DNA of 31,794 bases from SIG350 sp964520895 (GCA_964520895.1 CAZFOR010000010.1:1-31794), one strand, 5' to 3'; shown: positions 1-7,123, counted from the stretch's first letter. Notes: generated by a model not told the origin, from the letters alone. Numbers and translations: made by a program.

Positions 1-17
1 CCCTAAACGACTTCCTT

Positions 18-46
18 ATCTTAACATTTTATTTTCCCTTTGTCAA
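18..46 (-). promoter_or_regulatory. Strong sigma-A promoter firing out of the left edge
   Basis: On the minus strand there is a -35 TTGACA (41-46), a 17-bp spacer and a -10 TAAGAT (18-23) preceded by TGT, which makes an extended -10. Upstream (about 47-90) lie four A-tracts of 6 to 9 bases roughly one helical turn apart, like an UP element. The gene it drives is outside the window. Confidence 0.7.
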
Positions 47-119
47 CATTTTTTTGCATTTTTTTTGCTTTTTTTTTAACTTTTTTATTCCCTAGCAAAA
101 AAACAGATATATAGTCAAA

Positions 120-170
120 AAAAATGATGGTACTAACACTAAATTTTGCAATTTTAATACCATCATTTTT
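120..170 (-). terminator. Intrinsic terminator of hisS
   Basis: The arms AAAATGATGGTA (121-132) and its reverse complement (159-170) form a stem. On the minus strand it is followed by a long T-run. It lies directly behind the hisS stop codon. Confidence 0.8.
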
Positions 171-177
171 CTTTATA

Positions 178-1488
178 TTATTTTAATTTTCCTATTATTT
201 CATCTATACTTAATTTTTCTTGTTGACCTAATTGTATGTCTTTTAAAGTATATATTTTTGTTTGTATTTCCTCTTCCCCTATTATAATTATATATTTTAC
301 GTTAAGTTTATCTGCATATTTTATTTTGTTTTTAATTTTTTTATCTTCCATATAAACTTGTGCATTTATATTGTTTTTTCTAATTTTGTTTGCAACTTTT
401 ATACATTCATCTATATTATCATCCATAGAAAATATTATTACATCAGATACAGCCTTATTACTCTCTTTTATAATATTTAATTCATTTAATACATAAAATA
501 ATCTTGTAAGTCCTATTGATATTCCAACACCAGGTAATTTTTTATCTGTATAATATTTTGCTAAATCGTCATATCTTCCACCAGAACAAACACTACCTAT
601 ATTTCTATATTCATTTAAAAATGTTTCATATACTGTTCCTGTATAATAATCTAAACCTCTAGATATTTTCAAGTTAATCTCAAATGATTCTTCTGGTATA
701 TCATATAATCTAATACATTTAATAACCTGTTTTAGTTCTTTTACACCTTGGTTAAATGTTTCATTAGTTATTCCCATATTTTCTAATTTATCTATAATTT
801 CATCATTAGTTCCTGAAATTAATATAAACTGTTCTATTTTGCTTATATCTTCATTTGAAAGTTCTAAATCTGCTAATGTTAATTTAACATTTTCTAATCC
901 AATTTTATCTATTTTATCAATAACTCTCATAATATCTGCAGATAAATTATCAAGTCCTATACTTTCAAAAAATCCACTTAATATTTTTCTATTATTTATA
1001 TTAATAGTAAACTGTCCAAAATCTAACTGTTTAAAAATATTATATATTACAACTGGCATTTCTGCATCATTTGCTATATCAAGCTCACCATCACCTATAA
1101 TGTCAATATCACATTGATAAAATTCTCTATATCTTCCTTTTTGAGGTCTTTCACCTCTATATACTTTACCTATTTGGTATCTCTTAAAAGGAAATGCTAA
1201 ATTAGGATAATATTGTGAAATATATCTTGCAAGTGGTACTGTTAAATCAAATCTAAGTGATAAATCATTATCTCCTTTATTAAATCTATATATTTGTTTT
1301 TCTGTTTCATCACCTGCTTTTGCAAGTAATACCTCAGATAATTCAATTATTGGTGTATCTAATGGTGAAAAGCCAAATTTCTCATATGTTTTTTTTATTT
1401 TATCAACTATTTCATTAAATACTACTTGGTCATTTGGTAATAGTTCCATAAAACCAGGTAATATTTTGGGTTCAACTTTATTATTCAT
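178..1488 (-). CDS. hisS: Histidyl-tRNA synthetase (HisRS)
   Basis: This cytoplasmic enzyme charges tRNA-His with histidine at the expense of ATP. The 436-residue protein has the class II synthetase motifs. Motif 2 lies around residues 109-128 (VYRGERPQKGRYREFYQ), the HisRS-specific RGLDYYTGTVYE at about 277-288, and motif 3 at about 320-331 (GVGISIGLTRLF). A C-terminal anticodon-binding domain follows, and the length is normal for bacterial HisRS. The frame is open up to 1524, but I place the start at 1488 because GGAGG sits about 7 bases upstream of that ATG. The 5' leader (1489-1689) carries a His-rich leader peptide and a terminator, described separately, so expression is probably set by charged tRNA-His levels. 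A terminator follows at 120-170, so this looks like a single-gene transcript. Confidence 0.97.
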   Translation of the reverse strand: MNNKVEPKILPGFMELLPNDQVVFNEIVDKIKKTYEKFGFSPLDTPIIELSEVLLAKAGDETEKQIYRFNKGDNDLSLRFDLTVPLARYISQYYPNLAFPFKRYQIGKVYRGERPQKGRYREFYQCDIDIIGDGELDIANDAEMPVVIYNIFKQLDFGQFTININNRKILSGFFESIGLDNLSADIMRVIDKIDKIGLENVKLTLADLELSNEDISKIEQFILISGTNDEIIDKLENMGITNETFNQGVKELKQVIKCIRLYDIPEESFEINLKISRGLDYYTGTVYETFLNEYRNIGSVCSGGRYDDLAKYYTDKKLPGVGISIGLTRLFYVLNELNIIKESNKAVSDVIIFSMDDNIDECIKVANKIRKNNINAQVYMEDKKIKNKIKYADKLNVKYIIIIGEEEIQTKIYTLKDIQLGQQEKLSIDEIIGKLK

Positions 1489-1515
1489 TCTAATTCCTCC
1501 TATCATTATATATAC

Positions 1516-1554
1516 AAAAAGCATGTTTATTGATTAAATCACCTAAACATGCTT
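1516..1554 (-). terminator. Attenuator terminator in the hisS leader
   Basis: On the minus strand the arms AAGCATGTTT (1554-1545) and AAACATGCTT (1528-1519) form a perfect 10-bp stem. It is followed by a T-run (1520-1516). It lies between the leader peptide and the hisS start, so it can end transcription before the gene. Confidence 0.75.
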
Positions 1555-1676
1555 ACGCTTTCATTTATTATTACAGGTGATTTTTTAACATGCTAAAATT
1601 CCCATACAATGATGATGAGCTTGTAAATTAACTATTTCGTTGCTTGTCATATATTGAAAATTCATAATTATCACCT
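1536..1676 (-). promoter_or_regulatory. Candidate histidine attenuator (competing RNA pairings) of hisS
   Basis: Three copies or complements of one short element lie in the leader RNA. AGGTGAT spans 1676-1670 and overlaps the leader ribosome binding site. AAATCACCT spans 1583-1575, just past the leader stop. AGGTGATTT spans 1544-1536, in the loop of the terminator. The middle element can pair with either outer copy, over 7 or 9 bp. In addition AGCATGTT at the end of the leader (1594-1587) repeats the terminator 5' arm. This is the layout expected of ribosome-mediated transcription attenuation. The alternative folds are inferred from complementarity, not computed. Confidence 0.65.
1585..1665 (-). 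CDS. His-rich leader peptide of hisS (26 aa)
   Basis: A 26-residue ORF starts with ATG 6-7 bases after AAAGGTGA and ends with TAA. Residues 17-19 are three consecutive His, encoded CAT CAT CAT (1617-1609), followed by CMGILAC. It is the first ORF after a perfect sigma-A promoter and precedes an intrinsic terminator and then hisS. A ribosome stalled at the His codons would leave the AAATCACCT element free. A ribosome at the stop codon would cover it. It therefore most likely acts through its translation and not as a finished protein. Confidence rests on the His run, the ribosome binding site and the terminator occurring together. Confidence 0.75.
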   Translation of the reverse strand: MNFQYMTSNEIVNLQAHHHCMGILAC

Positions 1677-1695
1677 TTCTTTTTTATATAATGAT

Positions 1696-1724
1696 ATTAT
1701 ACTATATGAAATTAACATTGTCAA
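1696..1724 (-). promoter_or_regulatory. Sigma-A promoter of the hisS leader transcript
   Basis: A consensus -35 TTGACA (1719-1724), a 17-bp spacer and a consensus -10 TATAAT (1696-1701) are present. The start site is expected near 1689, about 24 bases before the leader-peptide ATG. Confidence 0.85.
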
Positions 1725-1726
1725 TT

Positions 1727-1960
1727 TTATATTTCTACTAATATAACATCTTCACCAATCAATTTTATTTTGTCCCAAGAAATAACTATATCATTATTAT
1801 TAAATAAGTTTATTTTTTTACTATTACCGGGAACTATTATTGCATTAATTTTACCATCTTCAAAACATGCTTCAACATCTGTTACATATCCTAGTTTTTT
1901 GCCATTTATTAAATTAACAACTTCTTTATGTTTAAAATCTAATGCTCTACCTTCAATCAT
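1727..1960 (-). CDS. ylmC: YlmC/YmxH family PRC-barrel sporulation-associated protein
   Basis: This is a 77-residue protein of the small PRC-barrel family found beside sigG and ftsZ in spore formers. The fold is suggested by the N-terminal GRALDFKHKEVVNLINGKKL region, a mid-protein G-x-INAIIVPG stretch and a C-terminal WDKIKLIGEDVILVE. The molecular function of the family is not established, and homologues are annotated as YlmC/YmxH sporulation proteins. I take ATG at 1960, since the GTG at 1969 overlaps the ribosome binding site (GAGGTGA). It follows sigG and is separated from it by a terminator, so it is read either by readthrough or from a promoter I cannot identify. Confidence 0.8.
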   Translation of the reverse strand: MIEGRALDFKHKEVVNLINGKKLGYVTDVEACFEDGKINAIIVPGNSKKINLFNNNDIVISWDKIKLIGEDVILVEI

Positions 1961-1973
1961 ATTTATCACCTCA

Positions 1974-2005
1974 AAAAAACTAATATATTTAAATATATTA
2001 GTTTT
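1974..2005 (-). terminator. Intrinsic terminator between sigG and ylmC
   Basis: A perfect AT-only palindrome (1976-2005, centred on ATTTAAAT) is followed on the minus strand by a run of seven T. It ends just before the ylmC ribosome binding site. The stem is AT-only and may be leaky. Confidence 0.55.
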
Positions 2006-2014
2006 AAATAGTAT

Positions 2015-2788
2015 TTATACATATTTTCTAATTCTTTTTAAAGCATTTCTTTCTAACCTACTTATTTGTGCTTGTGATATTCCAATTTCTTCTGCAATTT
2101 CTATTTGAGTTTTTCCTAAAAAGAATCGATTCTCAATTATCATTCTTTCTCTTTCATTTAATCTAGATATTGCATCTTGTATAGAAATTGAATTATTACA
2201 TTCATCTTCAATATTTCTAGTATCTTTTATTTGGTCAATAATACAAAAATTATCACTTTCAGAATCACTATATGCATTATCATATATTGATATAATATCC
2301 TGCATTGATTCTAATGCAAAAACTATCTCTTCTTTTTCAACTTCTAATGTTTTAGCAATATATTCAATTGTAGGTTCTTCACCGTTTTTATACATATAGT
2401 TTTCTTTTATACTAAGAGCTTTATATGCTAAATCTTTTAATGTCCTACTAATTCTAAGTACACTATTATCCCTTAAATATCTTTTAATCTCCCCTATTAT
2501 CATTGGAACTGCATATGTTGAAAACTTGACATTTTGATTTAAATCAAAATTATCAATTGCCTTTATTAAACCAACACAACCTATTTGGAAAACATCATCT
2601 ATATTTTCTCCTCTATTTCTAAATCTTTTAATAATACTAAGTACTAATCTTAAATTAGCATTTACAAATACGTCTTTTGCTTCTTTATCTCCATTTTTTA
2701 TTTTAATTAATAACTCCTGTGCTTCCTCATTAGCAAGTATTGGTAACTTTGAAGTATCAACTCCTCGAATCTCTACTCTATTTACCAT
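2015..2788 (-). CDS. sigG: RNA polymerase sporulation sigma factor SigG
   Basis: The late forespore sigma factor directs RNA polymerase to spore-core protection and germination genes. The 257-residue protein begins VNRVEIRGVDTSKLPIL, a near match to the N-terminus of Bacillus SigG. It carries region 2 (NANLRLVLSII and DVFQIGCVGLIKAIDNFD, then KFSTYAVPMIIGEIKRYLRDN) and region 4.2 (KTQIEIAEEIGISQAQISRLE). I choose ATG 2788 because GGAGG at 2797-2801 precedes it. The upstream ATG at 2803 contains that ribosome binding site within its own first codons. The gene lies 57 bases after sigE. Between them lies a hairpin that both resembles a terminator and pairs with the sigG ribosome binding site. 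Confidence 0.97.
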   Translation of the reverse strand: MVNRVEIRGVDTSKLPILANEEAQELLIKIKNGDKEAKDVFVNANLRLVLSIIKRFRNRGENIDDVFQIGCVGLIKAIDNFDLNQNVKFSTYAVPMIIGEIKRYLRDNSVLRISRTLKDLAYKALSIKENYMYKNGEEPTIEYIAKTLEVEKEEIVFALESMQDIISIYDNAYSDSESDNFCIIDQIKDTRNIEDECNNSISIQDAISRLNERERMIIENRFFLGKTQIEIAEEIGISQAQISRLERNALKRIRKYV

Positions 2789-2837
2789 AAAAAAATCCTC
2801 CATTTCTTAATTAGATTATTAACAAAATGAAGGATTT
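2789..2837 (-). terminator. Terminator-like hairpin that buries the sigG ribosome binding site
   Basis: On the minus strand the 5' arm AAATCCTTCATTT (2837-2825) pairs with the 3' arm AAATGGAGGATTT (2805-2793) over 13 bp with one G-U pair. Seven T then run straight into the sigG ATG. The 3' arm contains the GGAGG used by sigG. Readthrough RNA from sigE would therefore terminate here or keep the ribosome binding site paired. Confidence 0.7.
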
Positions 2838-2843
2838 CTATAC
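2815..2843 (-). promoter_or_regulatory. Possible sigma-F type promoter for sigG
   Basis: On the minus strand GTATA (2843-2839), 15 bp, then GTTAATAAT (2823-2815) resembles the sigma-F pattern (GYATA, about 15-16 bp, GGNNANANT) with one mismatch in the -10. A start near 2808 would lie past the 5' arm of the sigG hairpin. It rests on motif matching alone. Confidence 0.4.
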
Positions 2844-2845
2844 AT

Positions 2846-3574
2846 TTATATTTTACTTACAATGTCTTTTTTTAGTCTATATATAATCTTTTTTTCCAAT
2901 CTTGAAATATATGATTGAGATATTTGTAACATATCTGCTACATCTTTTTGTGTTTTTTCTTCACCTGTTGCAAACCCAAACCTCAATTCCATTATGTATT
3001 TTTCTCTTGGACTTAATTTAACAATAGCTTCTCTAAGAAGTTTTAAATCCACCTGTTCTTCAATATCTTTACTAACACTATCATCAATCCCACCTAAGAT
3101 ATCTGAAAGTAACATTTCATTTCCATCTGAATCAGTATTTAAAGGTTCATCTATTGATACCTCAAATCTTATCTTATTATTTCTTCTCAAAAACATCAAT
3201 ATTTCGTTTTCTATACATCTAGATGCATATGTAGCTAACTTAATGTTTTTATCTGGTTTAAAGGTGTTTATTGCCTTCATTAACCCTATTGTACCAATAG
3301 ATATAATATCTTCTATACCTATACCTGTTTTTTCATATTTCTTTGCAATATATACAACTAATCTAAGGTTTCTCTCAACCAATTTTTTTCTTGAAGTTTC
3401 TATATTTATCCCATCTTTAATATTATTAATTAATTTAGCCTCATCTTCCCTACTTAGCGGAGGTGGCAGTATCTCACTTCCTTCTATATACAGGATATTA
3501 TTATCTTTAATTATTCCCCATTTTTTCAAATATTTAATAATTAACTTCTCAAACTTTAACTTTGTTACATTCAT
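2846..3574 (-). CDS. sigE: RNA polymerase sporulation sigma factor SigE (pro-sigma-E)
   Basis: This is the early mother-cell sigma factor, made as an inactive precursor. The 242-residue protein starts with a basic, amphipathic pro-sequence of about 30 residues ending near LYIEGSEILPPPLS, the region cleaved by SpoIIGA in relatives. Region 2 follows (ERNLRLVVYIAKKYE, GIEDIISIGTIGLMKAINTF, KLATYASRCIENEILMFLRR). Region 4 is EKTQKDVADMLQISQSYISRLEKKI. The match to Bacillus SigE is very high in region 2. The ribosome binding site AAAGGAGG lies 8 bases before ATG 3574. The start overlaps the end of spoIIGA by 26 bases, so the two genes are translationally close and form the spoIIG operon. Confidence 0.97.
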   Translation of the reverse strand: MNVTKLKFEKLIIKYLKKWGIIKDNNILYIEGSEILPPPLSREDEAKLINNIKDGINIETSRKKLVERNLRLVVYIAKKYEKTGIGIEDIISIGTIGLMKAINTFKPDKNIKLATYASRCIENEILMFLRRNNKIRFEVSIDEPLNTDSDGNEMLLSDILGGIDDSVSKDIEEQVDLKLLREAIVKLSPREKYIMELRFGFATGEEKTQKDVADMLQISQSYISRLEKKIIYRLKKDIVSKI

Positions 3575-4448
3575 AACTGGCTCCTCCTTTGTATTCTAAA
3601 ACCTCAATACTTAACAATGCTTCAATATCAATATCATCTTTTAAGATAGTTGTATTTATTCCTATTAAACAATTTGGTATACAAATCTTTTGATTATTAC
3701 TTACCTGTATATGTATTTTATCTGATTTATATCCTACCATTATTCCATTTTCATTTCCAATTGATTGATATGGTAATATCCTAATTTTATTAGTAAACTT
3801 ATCACTTAATTTTTCAAATTCAAAATTACCACTACTACACATATCTAATATCTCTTTTGGTAAGATATCTTTAATACTATTTAAACAAATTATTACAACA
3901 GGTTTGTTGGTAATAGGGTCTTTCAAGCTATTTCCTGTATCTAAAAAAGCTTTTACTCTTTTTATCCTATTATCAATATATACATCTATATAGTATGAAA
4001 GTTTTTTATAGTCCATAACACATCTAATTTTATTAATTGTATACTTTAAAATTACAATTAAAACTATACTTCCCAACAGCAATATTTTCACTGGATAATA
4101 CTCAATATCTGTTTGTGAAAACACACAATGATATATTCCATACATTGCTCCACCACAAACAAATGATACTAAATAAAAATTAAATATATTTGTTATAAAG
4201 TCAAAAATATTATTATTAGAAAAACCTATTGATACCATTATTATTGATAATACAATTTTATATAAATAGAAATTCAAAAACTGTGTTTCAGGTAATAATA
4301 AAACAACATAATATACAGCCCCTATAATTGAACTTATACATATTTTATATAAACTTGCTTTTTTCTTTGATATGTAATTTGCTAAATATATTATTAATAT
4401 ATTCATTAATATATTTTCTATTAATACCAAATCTAAATATACAGTCAT
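3549..4448 (-). CDS. spoIIGA: Pro-sigma-E processing aspartic protease SpoIIGA
   Basis: This membrane protease activates sigma-E in the mother cell after a signal from the forespore. The 299-residue protein has an N-terminal half with about five hydrophobic segments and a soluble C-terminal half. The latter carries FLDTGNSLKDP at about residue 174, the single Asp-Thr-Gly motif expected of this family, which acts as a dimer. Further matches are PVVIICL and the CLIGINTT stretch near the C-terminus. ATG 4448 follows GGTGG with 7 bases of spacing; an upstream in-frame TTG is less likely. It is the first gene of the spoIIG operon, and its promoter has a 21-bp spacer. Confidence 0.93.
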   Translation of the reverse strand: MTVYLDLVLIENILMNILIIYLANYISKKKASLYKICISSIIGAVYYVVLLLPETQFLNFYLYKIVLSIIMVSIGFSNNNIFDFITNIFNFYLVSFVCGGAMYGIYHCVFSQTDIEYYPVKILLLGSIVLIVILKYTINKIRCVMDYKKLSYYIDVYIDNRIKRVKAFLDTGNSLKDPITNKPVVIICLNSIKDILPKEILDMCSSGNFEFEKLSDKFTNKIRILPYQSIGNENGIMVGYKSDKIHIQVSNNQKICIPNCLIGINTTILKDDIDIEALLSIEVLEYKGGASYECNKVKV

Positions 4449-4465
4449 ATACAACCACCATAACT

Positions 4466-4498
4466 ATTATACTTGTATAATTATTAAAAACTTGTCAT
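4466..4498 (-). promoter_or_regulatory. spoIIGA promoter with 21-bp spacing (Spo0A type)
   Basis: On the minus strand -10 TATAAT (4466-4471) is separated by 21 bp from ATGACA (4493-4498). In Bacillus the spoIIG promoter likewise has an overlong spacer and needs Spo0A. The TGTCAT on the plus strand at the -35 shares only TGTC with a Spo0A box (TGTCGAA). The same layout occurs at spoIIE here. Confidence 0.5.
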
Positions 4499-4513
4499 TT
4501 TTAAATGTAGAAA

Positions 4514-4550
4514 AAAAAATATAACTACTTATTTCGTAGTTATATTTTTT
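4514..4550 (-). terminator. Terminator of ftsA-ftsZ
   Basis: The arms AAAAAATATAACTAC (4514-4528) and GTAGTTATATTTTTT (4536-4550) form a perfect stem with T-runs on both strands. It closes the ftsZ transcript and separates it from spoIIGA. Confidence 0.8.
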
Positions 4551-4576
4551 GATTTTACATATTAATTATTTATTTT

Positions 4577-5659
4577 CTATTTTTTTCTCTTTAAAAAAGA
4601 AGGAATATCAACCATATCTGATTGTGGTGCTTCTGGTTCTTGTTTTCCAAATTTAGCATCTTGGAATTTTCCTAATACATTATTTTGTTTAATACCACTT
4701 AATAATTCTTTTTCAAATCCTGTTGCAACAATAGTTATTACTATTTCATCATTTAAGCTTTCATCTATTACTGCACCAAATATTATGTTTGCTTCTGGAT
4801 CAACACATTTTTGAATTAATTCAGCAGCCACATTAACTTCATATAATCCCATATCAGGTCCACCAGTAATATTTAATAATACTCCTCTTGCACCTTCTAT
4901 AGAAGTTTCAAGTAATGGACTTTGGATAGCTTGTTTTGCAGCATCTTCTGCTCTGTTTTCACCAGAAGCTCTACCAATACCCATATGTGCCATACCTGTA
5001 TCTAACATTATAGTTTTAACATCTGCAAAATCTAGATTTACTAATCCAGGAATTGCAATTAAATCTGATATACCTTGTACACCTTGTTTTAATATATCAT
5101 CAGCCAATTTAAATGCATCTACTATTGATGCTTTTCTATCAACTATATCTAACAATTTGCTATTTGGAATTACAACTAGTGTATCAACACTTTGTTTTAA
5201 TTGTTCTAATCCTCTTTCAGCAGAATTCATTCTTTTATTACCTTCAAAAACAAATGGTTTAGTTACAACACCTACTGTTAAGATACCCATTTCTTTTGCA
5301 ATTTTAGCAACTACTGGGGCACCACCTGTACCTGTTCCGCCGCCCATACCAGCTGTAACAAATACCATGTCTGCACCTTTTAACATTTCAGCTATTTCAT
5401 CTCTAGATTCTTCAGCAGATTCTGCACCAATATCTGGGTTTGCACCTGCTCCTAATCCTTTAGTTATTTTTTCACCTATTTGCATTTTTTTACTAGCTTT
5501 TGATAAATTTAATGCTTGTCTATCAGTATTAATTGATATAAATTCTACACCTCTTAATCCTGCGTCAACCATTCTATTAACAGCGTTGTTTCCGCCACCG
5601 CCAACACCTATTACTTTAATATTTGCAATACCTTCATTACCAAATTCCATTTCACTCAT
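4577..5659 (-). CDS. ftsZ: Cell division protein FtsZ
   Basis: This tubulin-like GTPase builds the division ring at mid-cell or, in sporulation, near the pole. The 360-residue protein has the N-terminal IKVIGVGGGGNNAVNRM, the tubulin signature GMGGGTGTGGAP at about 104-115, and the T7 synergy loop NLDFADVKTIM near 208. It ends in the conserved tail DIPSFLKRKK, which binds FtsA and other partners. The linker before the tail is short. AAAGGAGG lies 8 bases before ATG 5659. It follows ftsA by 49 bases and is presumably co-transcribed with it. Confidence 0.98.
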   Translation of the reverse strand: MSEMEFGNEGIANIKVIGVGGGGNNAVNRMVDAGLRGVEFISINTDRQALNLSKASKKMQIGEKITKGLGAGANPDIGAESAEESRDEIAEMLKGADMVFVTAGMGGGTGTGGAPVVAKIAKEMGILTVGVVTKPFVFEGNKRMNSAERGLEQLKQSVDTLVVIPNSKLLDIVDRKASIVDAFKLADDILKQGVQGISDLIAIPGLVNLDFADVKTIMLDTGMAHMGIGRASGENRAEDAAKQAIQSPLLETSIEGARGVLLNITGGPDMGLYEVNVAAELIQKCVDPEANIIFGAVIDESLNDEIVITIVATGFEKELLSGIKQNNVLGKFQDAKFGKQEPEAPQSDMVDIPSFLKRKK

Positions 5660-5708
5660 TGTCTTTCCTCCTTTTAAAACTATAATATATTTTACAATAC
5701 ATTTTTAA

Positions 5709-6947
5709 TTATGTATATAGAAAATCTTTAATTTTTTCAATAATTTTTGAAAATATACCTTTTTTTTCTTGTAAATCTACTTCTTCGACATTTGAAACTT
5801 TTGAATTAATAACACCATTGTTATTTAATACATATTCTTGCATACTATATGCTGTTAAATTAACTGGTTTAATCTGTGTTGTTTGTTTAAAGTTAACTAA
5901 GCTTATTTCTCTATCTAGTATTTGATTTGCAAGTATATCTATTTTACTAATATTATTAAAGCCTTGTCCAATAAATACAATTTCTTTAATATATTGTTTT
6001 GCATCTATTTCTTCTAATTTATTATTAATTAATTGTATTATTTCTTCACATCTAGCTTCTATAATTTCAACAACCTCTGAGCATTTAACTTTTTTAACTT
6101 TACTTTGTTTATCTAATACACTAATCTGATAATCATTTTCAATAAATTTTTTTATTGCTAAACTATATTGTTTCTTTACCTTTTCTGCTTCTGCAATTGT
6201 AGTATCTAAACCTATTGATAAATCGCTAGTTATATTATATCCACCAAATTCTAGATTTTCAAAATATATTAATCTATTATTTAAGTACAATGATAAATCA
6301 ATATTTGTTCCACCAACATCAACTAATAATGTTCCTTTTTGTTTTTGATCTTCATTAAGAATTAATTTAGCATTTGCATAACTTTGCATTATTACACCAT
6401 CTAAGTTTATTCTTGCATATTGGAATATCATCTCAACTTTTTCTATGTATTGTCTGTCTGCAATTATAATCTGACATTTTACTCTTAGTTTCTTTGTTTT
6501 ATAATTACATGGCTGTGATACAATCAAGTTATTATCATCATAATATTCTATTGGTAATATATCAATAATCTTTTGATCTGGTGCAACATTTCTGTCTTTT
6601 ATTTTATTGAACAATTTATCAATATCATATTTTTGAACTGTCCCTAGTCCTTCATCTATATCAATACTTTCTACAATTTCATCTATAATAATATCTCTAT
6701 TACTTATATTTACATACGCAGACTTAATCTTCAAAGCATATCTTGATTCAATTTGTGCTATACTATTTTTTAATATATCAGCTATTTTATATGGCTCAAC
6801 TATCTCACCTTTTTTAATTGCATCACAATTTTTAGTTTCAACATGAACTACCTCTAATTTGTTGAATTTGTTAACCTTTGTAACAATTAAGCCAACTTTG
6901 CTAGTTCCTATATCAATAGTAACAATAGACTCATCAATCTTATTCAT
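5709..6947 (-). CDS. ftsA: Cell division protein FtsA (actin-like membrane anchor of FtsZ)
   Basis: This actin-fold ATPase tethers FtsZ to the membrane. The 412-residue protein starts with the phosphate-1 motif IVTIDIGTSKVGLIV. It has the SHS2-type 1C region after residue 80 and the phosphate-2 motif GTLLVDVGGTNIDLSLY near 205. It ends in an amphipathic helix (KGIFSKIIEKIKDFLYT) fitting the membrane-targeting tail of FtsA. The sequence is divergent, as is common in Clostridia, but the fold motifs and the position upstream of ftsZ agree. GGAGG lies 8-9 bases before ATG 6947. It is read from a sigma-A promoter at 6974-7002 that is preceded by four 11-bp-phased repeats. Confidence 0.9.
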   Translation of the reverse strand: MNKIDESIVTIDIGTSKVGLIVTKVNKFNKLEVVHVETKNCDAIKKGEIVEPYKIADILKNSIAQIESRYALKIKSAYVNISNRDIIIDEIVESIDIDEGLGTVQKYDIDKLFNKIKDRNVAPDQKIIDILPIEYYDDNNLIVSQPCNYKTKKLRVKCQIIIADRQYIEKVEMIFQYARINLDGVIMQSYANAKLILNEDQKQKGTLLVDVGGTNIDLSLYLNNRLIYFENLEFGGYNITSDLSIGLDTTIAEAEKVKKQYSLAIKKFIENDYQISVLDKQSKVKKVKCSEVVEIIEARCEEIIQLINNKLEEIDAKQYIKEIVFIGQGFNNISKIDILANQILDREISLVNFKQTTQIKPVNLTAYSMQEYVLNNNGVINSKVSNVEEVDLQEKKGIFSKIIEKIKDFLYT

Positions 6948-6973
6948 ATCTTGGCCTCCTATTTTATGACATA

Positions 6974-7002
6974 AGAATATATTATTTTTAATAAAAAGTC
7001 AA
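6974..7002 (-). promoter_or_regulatory. Sigma-A promoter of ftsA-ftsZ
   Basis: On the minus strand -35 TTGACT (6997-7002), a 17-bp spacer and -10 TATTCT (6974-6979) lie about 25 bases upstream of the ftsA start. A weaker second candidate (ATGACA 7052-7057, 17 bp, TAATAT) lies upstream. Confidence 0.6.
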
Positions 7003-7008
7003 TACAAT

Positions 7009-7046
7009 ATTACAAAAATGTTACAAAAATATTACGGAAGTATTAC
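7009..7046 (-). repeat. Four direct repeats of (A/G)TTAC with exact 11-bp period upstream of ftsA
   Basis: On the plus strand ATTAC, GTTAC, ATTAC and ATTAC begin at 7009, 7020, 7031 and 7042. The first two units share ACAAAAAT after the TT, so the repeats extend past the core. They end 7 bases from the -35 of the ftsA promoter and lie on one face of the helix. This looks like an array for a regulator or an UP-like element. I do not recognise the binding protein. Confidence 0.6.
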
Positions 7047-7123
7047 ATATGTGTCATATATATTGAAACAAGCGAATTCTTAAATTATACGAGTTAATTT
7101 ATTCTTATTATATGACAAAAGAA

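Noticed and set aside
262..480. Plus-strand ORFs overlapping hisS and other minus-strand genes
   Set aside because: These frames lie opposite conserved genes, lack ribosome binding sites and give low-complexity Phe/Tyr/Ile-rich translations typical of antisense shadows.
1489..1726. T-box riboswitch upstream of hisS
   Set aside because: Synthetase genes of Firmicutes often have one, but I find no AGGGTGG core and the transcript from the promoter to the terminator is only about 175 bases. The His-rich ORF explains the region better.
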